A program made the translations under genes and the position numbers. From assembly GCA_027919835.1 (NCBI GenBank), contig JANVFP010000026.1:1-64000 (forward strand): DNA of 64,000 bases. The letters run 5' to 3'. The notes beneath the pieces are model-generated. The model ran no database searches. It was not told the DNA's origin and was given only the letters and a program-made list of their open reading frames with translations. This document shows, in pieces, positions 11,802 through 22,938 of this stretch. This DNA comes from Lentinula raphanica (lineage: Eukaryota > Basidiomycota > Agaricomycetes > Agaricales > Omphalotaceae). The stretch's first letter is position 1. Every line of letters begins with the position of its first letter.

Positions 11802-12235
11802 CACTTCAGGCACCCACCCAACATGACCCACTTGGGATGGATAAAACCATCCCATAAATACCCCCTGAGGGGTACCTAGCCATGGGCCAGACCAATCTGG
11901 GCAACCCAAGTTGGGTAGCCCAACAAACTGGGTAACCCATGGATGGGTAGCCCACAGGTTGGATATCCATAGAGGTGGGTGGCCCATCGAACTGGGTAGC
12001 CCATGGTTGGGTAGCCCACAGGTTGGGTTGCCCATAGAGGTGGGTAGCCCATAGAGTTGGGTAGCCCATTGAAGTGGGTAGCCCACAGGTTGGGTAGCCC
12101 ATTGAGGTGGGTAGCCCATGGTTGGGTAGCCCACAGGTTGGGTAGCCCATGGTTGGGTAGCCCATAGAGGTGGGTAGCCCATGGTTGGGTAGCCCATAGA
12201 GTTGGGTAGCCCATGGGATGGGGCATCCTTATTCA
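11802..12235. repeat. Left terminal repeat and subterminal array of KDZ-A2
   Basis: The terminal repeat (about 11802-11890) is followed by some 15 units of the type TGGGTAGCCCA separated by short spacers such as CAGGT, TAGAGGT or TTGAGGT. The core is nearly palindromic. The inverse array is at 18755-19105. Confidence 0.9.
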
Positions 12236-12291
12236 TGGCCAATGTTCAAATTACTTCTGATATGATGGATATGTATTCCAAGAAAGTTACA

Positions 12292-14008
12292 TTATACATC
12301 AAGTTCGTCTTCAGTATAATGAGCCTCTGTAAGATCTAATGCATCCATGCATTCTAAAAGCCCGAAGTCCAACTCTTCATCCTCTATCTCATCATATACT
12401 TCCCCGTCCTCCTCCTCTTCCGCTTTCGATACATAATCAGAGTCTATGTTTGCTGCTGCAATGTGTAAGTCCGTTTCTGAGGGACCCCATGGCACGAGCT
12501 CGCGATCTGGTGGCAGACAGGAAAGTGTTCTCCCCCAAATGACACATAAGCGACACATCTCTGAACGCCGTAGCTGTAATTGATGAATTATATGTTGCTC
12601 TGTCGAAAATCATGTTATATCAATCATACGAGCAGGTGGCAACCAATGACATACCAGATTCATGTACATCCTCGATGGTCTTCTCAAGAACAGTCCACTC
12701 TTCTGCGAACCATTCCCGCATCACTCGATGTTCATGCATCAAACGCCGTAACTCTTCATCACACCGGTCACGAAGTAGGATGCCTCTTATCCCGGTACGT
12801 ACTTGATCATCTCCCAGCCATGGAGGCACGTCCGACATGTGAGTGGTCTCATCTAGGCCTACATCATCCCAAATAGAATCATCGACATCGAGGGTGAACA
12901 ACTCTTTTGTTGGAATAGTCCGTGGAGCAACAGCGTGTCGTGGTGCATTTCCACCTCGAATTAGATCTGAAATTTTCGCGCATAATTTGTTGTAAGTACG
13001 CGCCAAAGATTCAATTCCAGGATCACGTCGTTTGACCGCATCTGCAGTGTGAGTCTGTAGTCGACGTTCTGAACCTAATATGAATGAAATATGAAGTAGT
13101 CTATCGATGAACTGCAGACCAAAGCACAAAGTCACTCACTATTGATTTGACGTCGGAATGACCGTTCCAAACGATCCCGCTCGAATTTTCTTGCTTTAAG
13201 TTTCTCTCGTAGACGGAGTTTGACTGCCTTGGCATTCAGACACGCTGCTACAAAAGGACTAGATGCCACTTTGCGATACTCTGCATTGGCTTCTATCCCG
13301 AGAGATCGTTCCTTCACCCGCAGATCTTTTTCTGCTTTCTGGAGTTTTGACTTCTGCTCGTCCAGATCAGCTTGAGCTTCTTCTACTTCATAAGGCTCAG
13401 CATCAAGGTCGGTAGTGATTGCTTCCAGTCTATGGACTCGGTCTCTGAGCGTATCTCTGACGTTCCGAAGCCGCACTGCATCCTGTGCTGCCTTCTTGGC
13501 TGCAGTTCGGGATTGACCTGTATGCAACTCTCATTTGGTAAACCTTCTGGGAATTTATTATGAATGGACATACGGGGTAAAGGTCGCGTCTGATATTTTA
13601 CCTGCTCTGCCCATTGGGCACGCAGGAAGTCCGGACTTTTCATCGAGAAACGCACATCCTTCTCCCCGTCTATGCGTTTCGCCTCTGTCAGTTTCCATTT
13701 GCGGATGATCCACGTCGCCAGTCCCCACAGGCTTTCTTGATCAGCGTGTTGAATTTGAGTATCGAGTGAATACAAGCGATGATAGTGCTGAGCAGAGCAT
13801 CATTAGACATGAGTAGAGAAGAATTAACAATGAAAGCACGTACACCACAAACTCGAAGATAAGGAACAAGTCTACTGATGGAGTGCCAAAATCGCTCGCA
13901 TCCTTCACCGTCCGAGAGCCCAAACCCTTTACACTTGCGAGGGTGGTAGATGCACTGGCAGGGCCAATTATGACCGAAGGCATGGAAAACAGAGATGGCG
14001 AATGCGAT
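12292..14008 (-). pseudogene. KDZ transposase remnant, 3' half only
   Basis: This segment is collinear with 1083-2770 of the intact KDZ-A transposase, including the same intron positions and the Glu motif (GEGCERFWHS), the coiled segment and the acidic tail. Homology ends abruptly near 14008, in the codons for the IAFAISVFHAFG segment. The cysteine clusters and both catalytic aspartates are therefore missing. The deletion joins this gene directly to the upstream region of the accessory gene. It cannot encode an active transposase. Confidence 0.88.
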
Positions 14009-14303
14009 GGTGCTATTCCAGCCTCAACATGTTTCGGTTTTCCGTTATTCTACTGGCTTCATATTGTAGTATATCTATGGGATTCAACGCGCTGAAGTTT
14101 CGCAATCTGAACGTGTGTGATAATGAGATTCGTCGGAAGTCCTAATACGACTCAGTTCCCAGTGTGGCCGCAGGAAGGGCACTGCCGGATAAGAACAATG
14201 GAGCGTCCGAAATGACGTTAAACTACAGTGTGGCCTTTCGACGAAAATCAACAATGGCAGCCAGCCAAGAGCCACTACCTACTCTTTCACCCAGAACTCC
14301 AAC
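14009..14303. promoter_or_regulatory. Deletion scar and upstream region of the KDZ-A2 accessory gene
   Basis: Bases from about 14190 resemble 22786-22938 upstream of the other accessory gene, sharing GTCCGAAATGACGTTAAACT and a following purine-rich stretch. Conservation between two diverged elements suggests promoter or 5' leader function. The part 14009-14185 has no recognised counterpart. Confidence 0.45.
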
Positions 14304-17300
14304 ATGCAACAAACTAGAGCAAGGACGCGTGCTCAAACGAGAGCTCTTGCAAACGAAAGGTTGACGAACGATCAGCAGACGTCAAACGATCAGCAGACGT
14401 CGAACGATCAGCGGACGTCGAACGATCAGCGGACGTCGAATGATCAACAGACGACCAACAATGAAGCGACGACGAAGAATCTACAGACGACAAACGATAA
14501 GCAGGAGACAACTAGAACAGGTAATTCCAATCATCAATGAGCATGAGTACACAAGCTCATGTATAACTTTACAGAAGAGACTGTGATACCCGTGGCCATT
14601 GTGGTTGGCAGCAAAGCAAAGAAGAAGTCGAATGCAGGTGTGTTTCGTCGCTATTTCTCAACGCAGTACACTCTGTTGACTACTGCTAAACGATAACAGT
14701 TGCGCCCATCGGCGTCAAAAAGGGTGGAAGCAAATCCAAAACGAAGGGGAACGGCAAGGAGAAGAAGGGTAAGAAGAACATGGCGAACTCCGTGAGTGTG
14801 AATTCGTGAATTCTCCGGTAAGCCACATCGATTACTGACAACAATCACGCAGAAAACTCGCGGAGAAAAGAGCACGTCGCGTCCACCAATTTTTCCCAGC
14901 AAAACCACGTCTTCCGACATTGCGCTCAGAGTCCCACTACCAATGAAGAAAACCGGGTATGCATTACAATAAACAAGGCTTCGTTATACTGACATTTGAA
15001 TGTCCATCAGCGGTACAGACAACAATCCCATCATAGAAGCTTTCGCTCTTCTTCAAACTTTCTTGACGTCGAACATGACACTCCCTCAAGCTCAGGAAGG
15101 TTTAGACTCTTTATTCGGCCGCCAGGTTTCAGAGGAACACCCCTGGCGTGGTTTACTCAGCAAGATCACCAGCGTCGAGGACCAAGAAGGGATTGCTGAT
15201 GTTCAGAATGAGCTCGATTCATCGTTGAAGGCTATCCAGGCTAGCACTGGGGGGCTCTCCCTTGATGGAATTCACGATTCTGTCGTTGTCCCTGCCCATT
15301 CGCCGATCGAACGTAGTCAGGACGATACCTCAAACTCAGAATCTAAGTCTCACGGCATCTCTCATCGCGTTGCCTCTCCTTCGGTGCCTGTTCATCTAAG
15401 CATCCCCTCTCCAGGCAGCCCTACCCATGAATCTCCAGACGAAGACTTGTCTTTTGATCCTGAAAGGGATCTGTTTAACTTCGAGCTCGAAGACTTCGTT
15501 GAAGAAGACAGAGAGCTATTGGAGACTGTGAATGACGACATCTACCTGGATGCAGACAGATATTCTGCAGCTGCTGCTTGTGATAAACCTGCAGCGGATA
15601 TTATCTGGCAACAATTGAACGACGGGCTTTACGATGCGGCGCAAACGGCGTTGTTGTACCAAGAAGAGCTATCCAGATCGACGGCCCCCGCGGAGCTCCG
15701 TGCTATATCTCGATCGAATGACCTTGATCACTATCAATCGCTGAGAGAAACGGCGCACATCGAGTGGGCAGATATACGCCACAGCCAGCAAGAGACTCAC
15801 TCAAGACCGGGGTCGCCGAGGTCATTATTCGGAGAATCCGATGAAGAAGAAGCAGTAGACGGAGATATCACGAATCTCCCGAACGCCCTGGTGGACTACG
15901 CGTCAAGCACATATGATCCAGATGAACCTCAAATGGCTGCTCTTGACGATCATCAGGGAGTCGTCGACGCCCTAGTGGACGATGACGAAGAAGTTTTCCG
16001 TGGGATCGTTCACAGTGACTTCGGTTACCGAGACGATCAAGATGGAGAGGCGGCGGCGGCGGAACAACAGGAGGAAGAGGATGACGAGGACCACGAGGAA
16101 AACGAAGACGACGAGGAGAACGAAGACGATGAAGAGGACGAAGACGATGAAGAGGACGAGGAGAATGAAGAGGACGTGGAAAACGAAGAGGAGGAAGAGG
16201 GAGGGCAGACCAACAAGGCTGGCCAACTGCCCCGAGCTGTCAAACAGGAGTTACGCAGAGTGCAGGAAGAGTACGAACAGAAGGTTGCAGCCATAGCTGC
16301 TCGTGCAAAGAAAAACGTTCACACCTGTTGGCGTTATCTGGATGAAAAGTTTAGCACGCCTCGGGAACTCACCGCGTTCAACGCGTTCGAATCGTGGTAC
16401 CGTGTCCACGGTGAAGTAAAGCCCTCAGACAAACGTAAGCGATGTTTTGCATGATCGAAAGGTTTTCGTGCTGATCAATGCAATTATTCTCGAAGGCGCG
16501 AAAAATTGGCCTGGCTTTGTCGCTGCGCAATATAGCGCAATCCTGAAAAATAAGCTACCGCCAGAAGATCGCAAGAATGAGGCTATGGCGCGGAAAGTTT
16601 TTGCCAAACAGATAGAATGGTACGAATCGCAACACGAAGCGTTTGTGTCCGAAAAGAAGGGACAAGGCAAGATAGGCCGTACCGTGAAAGCAATGCTGAA
16701 GCCTCTGTATGGAATCGTAAGTGCTTTCACTAGTTGTATGTTGCCAATTCTAACATCTAGTAGGGGAAGCAACTGTTTCGCTATACCGGTGCACATCTAT
16801 TGGGGCATGTCATCATCACAGACCATGATGCAGAAGGGAAAAGGCAAAGTTTCAGTTGGGGTTGCACTAAAATGGTGGAGCGAGTAATCCAAGATCATGC
16901 CGTTGATTTGAGATCCCAGTTGACAGACATAGAAACGTTGATCAGGTAAGGACACCGTTGGTTTAATATGCGATACAGTTAATGAGCATGCACAGGATGA
17001 AGGAGATGGATCAGCGAGGAGTGGATCCTAAGCTGGCTGAATTAGCAGTTTCCTGCACCAAGAAGGCTTCCCAATCAGGGAGAGACAGAAACCGCAAAGC
17101 GATAAGGGCGATCTTTGCTTATGATGTCGGTGAGTAATGTAGACATGTTCAGAACAAATGGTGATTGATATGAGTGTAAAACAGAACGCGTTTTGGACGA
17201 AGACCCAAAAAATGCCTTGGTGCCAACGCAATTCATCAGAAACGCATATCGATATCATGTGCGCATCATCAATTGGCCCGTGAATGTCCCCTTCTTTAAA

Positions 17301-18648
17301 GCGGGTGTGGAAAGCCTCCACCAGATGACGTCCCCAGACCTGTGCAAGGTGGCATTACCACGTGTTGCGCGAATTCTAGAGGAGGCGCAAACCAAAGTTT
17401 CGAAGGTGGAGAAAAGCGCGTTAGAAGAGGCGGCCACACACAAGGGCTTCGAAATCATATCGTGGGACGAGGGTAAGTACCTTGAAAATCATGAACGGAC
17501 GGTGTTACTGAACTGTTGGCTTTGTGTTAGATGAAATAAAATTGGGACTAGAAGACCAAGCCACCCTACCGATTGTCGAAGACACTGACGGCAATGTCCT
17601 TGTCACGGTGTCGTACTCCGAGCTTTTTCAAGAGGAGGTTGGGAATATGGTTCATGGTGCTGATTCAAACGACAAAGATCAGGGGGACGACGAAAGTGAT
17701 ACCAGCGAGCTTCACAGTTCACATTTTCAACCTCTTTTCCGTGACAATACCTCCCCACCCCCCTCTCCACACAACGAGGCAGATGCTGTCGTACTTAATC
17801 GGTGGTACGAAAAGTCAGCTCCTACCAAAGGCGGCCGTTCTCATTCTGGACATACGAAGCACGTTCCTGAACGCTCGGCACCACAAGCTCTGGTCAATAC
17901 AGCTAAACATCAAACGTTGACGAGGTTCTCAAATGGGACAGGTTTGCATGAACGACAAAAAGCTCCGGTTGTTTTGGCTCAACGTCGAACGATGGGGTTG
18001 ACATCGAGGGACATGGGGTCGACATCGCACAACTCTCTAAACAATCCTGGACCACACAAACAGGCAACGCTCCATACCCGAGGTTCCATTCAACAAAGGG
18101 CGGGAAGAGCACGTCCGGTAGTGGACGAACGAGTCGAACGGAGAAGAGTAGTCGAACGGAGGAGGGACGTGGACGAACAACTCGAACAGAGAAGGGATGT
18201 AGACGATCGAGTCGAACGCAGGAGGGACGTGCATGATCGAGTCGAACGGAGGAGGGACGTGCACGATCGAGTCGAACGGAGGGACGTGCACGATCGAGAC
18301 GAGCGGAGGAGGAATGTGCACGATCGAGACGAGCGGAGGAGGGATGTGCACGATCGAGTCGAGCGGAGGAGGGATGTGGACAATCGAGGCGAATGGAGGG
18401 ATGATCGAGTTGAACGGAGGGATGGTGGGGTTGAACAAAGGGACGAACTGATTTTACGAAACGGACAGAACACTTCCGGTGATGCCAGAGAGCTGGGGTT
18501 GAATGCAGGTAGAAAAAGAAAGACACCTGTTTCTGACATGGGCAATCCTCCTTCAAAGCGCTTGAAAGCAAATCCTTCTTCAAAGCGTTCACAAACAACG
18601 ATCAAAAAATTGAAGGGAGCAGGGCTGAAGAAGAGTACAAATTTCTAG
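14304..18648 (+). CDS. KDZ accessory protein with HMG-like segment (KDZ-A2 copy)
   Basis: This is a homologue of the 22939-27348 gene with a matching exon pattern and the same domain order. The N-terminus is TRARTRAQTRAL followed by SNDQQT repeats, then Lys/Gly-rich exons, a conserved helical region (SNMTLPQAQEGLDSLFGR), and a Glu/Asp tract near 16060-16200. Next come an HMG-like segment (ELTAFNAFESWYRVHG then WPGFVAAQY) and a block ending TGAHLLGHVIITDHD. The tail carries about a dozen RRDVHDRVE-type repeats. The frame appears open throughout. The retained gene in an element that lost its transposase suggests it is useful in trans or was recently active. HMG-like proteins are reported from KDZ elements; the assignment here is by context and rough similarity. 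Confidence 0.7.
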
Positions 18649-18754
18649 TAGACCACCTTAGTCGTGCACAAATTCATGTTCATTTGAAGAAGATTGTCAT
18701 TAATAAACTATGATTTACTCTTTACATTGCCAGTGCGAATAAGTATTGGAGTTT

Positions 18755-19196
18755 TGGGCTGCCCAAACTTGGCCCATCCATGGGCTGCCCAACCTGTGGG
18801 CTACCCACCTCAATGGGCTGCCCAACCTGTGGGCTACCCACCTCAATGGGCTACCCAACCTGTGGGCTACCCAACCTGTGGGCTACCCAACCTGTGGGCT
18901 ACCCAACCTGTGGGCTACCCACCTCAATGGGCTACCCAACCTGTGGGCTACCCACTTCAATGGGCTACCCAACCTGTGGGCTACCCACCTCAATGGGCTA
19001 CCCAGTTCATTGGGCTACCCACCTCTATGGGATACCCAACCTGTGGGCTACCCATCCATGGGTTACCCAGTTTGTTGGGCTACCCAACTTGGGTTGCCCA
19101 GATTGGTCTGGCCCATGGCTAGGTACCCCTTAGGGGGTATTTATGGGATGGTTTTATCCATCCCAAGTGGGTCATGTTGGGTGGGTGCCTGAAGTG
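18755..19196. repeat. Right subterminal array and terminal repeat of KDZ-A2
   Basis: Units of TGGGCTACCCA alternate with CCTGTGGG- and CCTCAATGGG-type spacers, then the terminal repeat runs to 19196 (ends GGTGCCTGAAGTG). It is the inverse of 11802-12235. Frames across it are artefacts of the repeat. Confidence 0.9.
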
Positions 19197-20100
19197 AATA
19201 TGGCTGCTCGTTCCAAAGCCTTAGATGAAGCGGCAGCCGCAGAAGCTGCACTGGATGTTGAAGAGATGCAACAAGCAGCGTTCAACGAGGAGGAAGACGA
19301 CGATCTCGACATGGATGAGGACGAGGAAGAGACTGACGGCGAGCCTTTCCTTGCAGAAAAGCTATTTCAACTCCTCCCTGTTGCAGAGGTTGGTCTGTCT
19401 GTCTTGGCCGTGATTTCTCATATGTGGCATTGAAATGCATAATTTGCAGGCTATCGAACTTTTCGAAGCAAATGAAGCTCCCCGTCCAGTTACCATTCGT
19501 ACCAATACTCTTCGGACCAGACGACGAGACCTAGCGCAGGCACTTATCAATCGCGGAGTAAACCTTGAACCTATCGGTAAATGGACCAACGCCGGTCTCC
19601 AGGTTTTTGAGAGCAGTGTACCAACAGGTTCGTTTATCTCCATGCGTCCTAATGCCTGCTGAACGCTCCCTAGGTGCCACGCCTGAGTATCTAGCTGGTC
19701 ATTACATGCTCCAAGCCGCGTCTTCTTTCCTGCCTGTAATTGCACTCTCCCCACAACCACTACAGGACTTGCTTTCGCTGACGACGCAAACAAAGCACGA
19801 ACGAAGAGTTAGTGCGAATGTTCACCGGCTGGGCTGTAAAAACGTTGTGGTGTGTTCGAAGGCTATCGGTACCGGGATGCTGGATACTGGCATCCTGCCC
19901 GTCCTGCTACGGCGTAACGACTGGGTAAGTCGTAGCGTGCAATTGTCGCCTACTTTTGCTGACGATTAGATACAGAACTCACGAGTGCCAGATCCTTATG
20001 AAATTGAAGTCGTCGAGTGCCTATGCTTCGTCTTAGCACGACACCGCGATGCTCCACGAATCACCACTCTCCACGCTATGCAGGTCGACAACCTCATCTT
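19197..20100 (+). pseudogene. nop2: nop2-like pseudogene, 3' part
   Basis: This is recognisable as the rRNA cytosine-5 methyltransferase Nop2/p120 by AEKLFQLLPVAE, APRPVTIRTNTLRTRRRDLA, INRGVNLEPIGKWT, ATPEYLAGHYMLQAASSFL and NVHRLGCKNVVVCS. The stretch between the last two should hold the SAM-binding motif; it is deleted, and a remnant (FADDANKART) appears in another frame. The catalytic Pro-Cys motif region after VVVCS is replaced by unrelated sequence. The spliceable introns at 19388-19449 and 19627-19673 survive. The piece is therefore a captured, degenerate fragment; a functional nop2 should exist elsewhere in the genome. Confidence 0.88.
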
Positions 20101-20802
20101 GTGATACAACCTCTCTCCGAACCCCTTCGTGCTGCGATTCGTCGATATCTATCCGATAACAGAACTTGGACAAGGTGAAACCGCTTCTCAGTGCACCAAG
20201 TATATATGCTCATTTTGCCGCAGAACTTAAAACTCGCATTGCCAAGGTTCTTTTCCCGCCGAATAGACCTTAGGACCGCACATCCGGACATCGCGCGAGG
20301 ATAACTGTCAAAGTCGTGGAAAAATATCGGAGTATGGGAAAAAAAGGAGCTATAACTGCATGACAGCCACCGCACCTACTCCTTGAAACTGGACCGCCAC
20401 CCTCAAGAGTCAAGACGGCTGCAGGTGAGCCTCCCACCCTGCATTCATTTCACGGGTTGTTGGTCGTTTGTTCAACGTTGAGCATGGAGGAATTCGCTGC
20501 AGTTGCATGCGTTTGCGCGATAGGCGTATCCTGGCTTTGCGCGCTCTTTCCAGGGCGTCGGCCGCTAGATACAACCCGTCACCACTATGCTACGCTCAGC
20601 CCATGTGCACGGAGCTCCCCAGTGATAATTCGACTCAGTCATCAGCTTTGCCCTTGCATATCCTGGCTTTGCGCGCTCTCTCCAGGGCGTCGGCCGTCTG
20701 ATATACCAGTTGTTATCGTATTGTAGCCTCAATCATTTTTTTGCTATCGCTGGCAATTTTTTTTCCTCCACATGAGCTAACGTCGACGTGTTTTGGTGTT
20801 AG
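20101..20802. other. Region between the nop2 relic and TET/JBP gene
   Basis: No convincing gene was found. It contains a 38-bp direct repeat (20527-20564 and 20659-20696) in what should be the TET/JBP promoter region, and a T-rich stretch near 20740-20765. A short acceptor-like TTAG precedes the ATG at 20803, so an upstream non-coding exon is possible. Confidence 0.5.
20527..20696. repeat. 38-bp direct repeat upstream of TET/JBP
   Basis: The unit TATCCTGGCTTTGCGCGCTC plus the following 18 bases occurs at 20527-20564 and 20659-20696 with one difference (CTTTCC versus CTCTCC). The spacing is 132 bp start to start. A regulatory role is possible but unproven. Confidence 0.85.
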
Positions 20803-22600
20803 ATGGATACGGCAACCCCAACGGAGAACTACAGCCGTGCTGTGAGTGGAGCTCATCCAACCCTCATAACCGACTTTGACGCATTATAGACGCGATCTGG
20901 ACATGTGTTCTGCAGCTGGTCGAAGGCCTTCACCATTCCCGAATTTTCACTCAGCGCCAGAATCGCACAGGCCAAGGAGGAGCACCAGCTGCTAGCACTG
21001 GATTATGTAGATGATCCAATCCTACAGGAGGTAGATGAGGACCACGACGATGATTCCTGCCTTGGAGACTCCGGTTCACCGGCTTTGTCTTCCTCCGACG
21101 ATGAAGGAGGGTCTAATACTTCATCGGCACCCCCTACCGCAGACTTCGAGTCAACGCGAAAACCTAGGCGCAAGATAGACAAAAATACCTCAAATACAAC
21201 CCCTCACCCCACAGTATCGCGCTCAAGAACCCAGCAGCCCAGCAATAGAGCCGCGGGAAAGCCTAAGTGGGTAAGGCCACCGCTGCCACCGCTGCCAGAG
21301 CGGACACCATCCCCTCCTCCTCCCCCTCCCCCTCAACGTCACGGACAACGAAAACACGAACAACGAAAACGAAAACGTGCAGCGCAAAAGGCGGAGGCTC
21401 GTCAAGGAGCCGGTACAAGTGATGTATCGGACAAACGTGCTCGTCTTGCTCAAGCTGCCTCAACAATAGTAGCCAACTTTGATACCGACGATATCCTGAC
21501 CGCAACTTCTGGCTATATAGGCTGCGAACGTGTGGAGGAGGAGGTGAAACAGCAGCGACTGGTTCAATCATTGGATGACCTAGTAGGTGAACATTCACCG
21601 TGGAAATTCAGCACCGTCAGGGTAGACATGAACCACGCGTGAGTGCAACGTGAACGTGCTCAATTTACCACCATACTGACTTCAAGTGATACAGCGTTCC
21701 AGCTTTGCTCACAGATGAGGCGCATCGAGTTTTTGGAGCCTGTATTCCCCCCCCAGCCGGTGATCCTACCTTTAATAAGGAGGCAGACGAAGCGGCTGCT
21801 ACATTAGACCAGTACCGGGCGCTATTTTTCAATGAGGACGAGCCCTTCCCGCAACATCGACGGGGGGATTTTCCTGTAAAAGCCTTTGGTGTTTCGTACG
21901 GAGGAGGACAGGAGGTGTGTGGAGCTTTGCTTGTGGAGGTGGTAGTCGCTGATACTGGACCACATAGGCCCCGAAGGCGTTATACCAGTCTGACATCGAT
22001 TCGGAACTAGTGAACCGCATACGCAACATGCGGTGTTTCAAGAGATTAGCGGGCCATGCCTCAGCAGCATTCGAAACGTGGGCCCCGAAGCTACATGCGA
22101 TGTATCTTCAGTATATGCTGCAGCTAGAGAAGCTAGTCCCAAATATCACCCAGAACTTCCCCAACAGTGTGTTCAGCTGCTGCACACTCAACTTTGGGCC
22201 ACGCACAACTACCGTAGAGCACCTGGATCACAAAAATTACATTTACGGGTGGTGCGCCGTAACAGCGTTAGGGGACTTTGACCATCGCCTGGGAGGACAC
22301 ATGGTACTGTGGGACCTGAAGCTGGTGGTAGAGCTACCTCCTGGATGGACAATGCTCCTACCTTCAGCCTACCTGCGCCACTCTAACACCTCACTTAGAG
22401 AAGGAGACACCAGATATTCTTTTACGCAGTACACAGCTGGTGGGTTGTTTAGAGTCATAGATGATGAGGGTATATCAAGGAGGAGAATGACACCTTCAGA
22501 AAGGAGATTGGCAGAAAAATTGCAGCGCGAGCGAATCAACACGGACCTTAACTGCTACTCTACATTGCAGGAGCTCGGTATCAGTACTAGTGATATTTGA
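20803..22600 (+). CDS. TET/JBP-family 2-oxoglutarate/Fe(II) DNA dioxygenase
   Basis: Four exons (20803-20841, 20890-21638, 21695-21914, 21968-22600) join in phase to 546 residues. The N-terminus has a short conserved-looking box (RSGHVFCSWSKAF), an acidic/Pro-rich linker and a basic stretch (GQRKHEQRKRKRAAQKAEA). The C-terminal double-stranded beta-helix contains the HxD iron ligands in EHLDHKNY, the product-pocket strand GGHMVLWDLKLVVELPPG, the distal iron histidine in LRHSNTS, and the 2-oxoglutarate arginine in TRYSFTQYTAGGLF. TET/JBP enzymes oxidise methylated pyrimidines in DNA, so activity is plausible. Basidiomycete copies are often linked to KDZ elements, as here. The third intron removes a stop-containing 53-base segment. 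Confidence 0.92.
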
Positions 22601-22938
22601 TTTTAGTAGCGTAGTGCTGGCCTAGCCTTACTATATCATGTTTTTTTTGAAACTGTACTGGCCTTGTATTGCAGTATGCATCTAAGTGAACACCTTTAAC
22701 TTGTCTTAACTTCAAAATGTGTGATGATGATAAGATATCAATAGCGTTGTCAAGACTAAGTGTGGGACCCACTGTGTATGAACAATGGACCGTCCGAAAT
22801 GACGTTAAACTATAGCGTGGTGTGGCCCTTCGACGCTAATCAACAATAGCAAGCGCCAATGGTGTGGTTCTTGCGACGAAATTCAATAATGGGGGCAAGA
22901 CAAGAGCCTCCATCTACTCCTTCACCCAGATTTCCATC

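Larger units (their letters stand above)
11802..19196. mobile_element. KDZ-A2: 7.4-kb deleted relative of KDZ-A, nested in the nop2 relic
   Basis: The ends are near-perfect inverted repeats starting CACTTCAGGCACCCACCCAA and flanked by the 7-bp duplication AATATGG (11795-11801 and 19197-19203). Terminal and subterminal sequences belong to the same family as KDZ-A but differ from it by substitutions, so this is a separate lineage rather than a fresh copy. The transposase is truncated at 14008 and the accessory gene is complete. It is non-autonomous by content and may have been mobilised by a KDZ-A-type transposase (inference). Confidence 0.92.

Noticed and set aside
11890..12230. Regularly spaced repeats resembling a CRISPR array
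   Set aside because: Units are a KDZ subterminal repeat, spacers are short and themselves repetitive, the genome is eukaryotic, and the array is mirrored at the other end of the transposon.
17903..18605. Long minus-strand frames opposite the accessory gene tail
   Set aside because: They are shadows of the plus-strand charged repeats; low-complexity Ser/Arg or Pro/Ile composition only.
20457..20726. Cys-rich frame upstream of TET/JBP
   Set aside because: Its repeated peptide comes from the 38-bp direct repeat; no signal peptide or family match is convincing.
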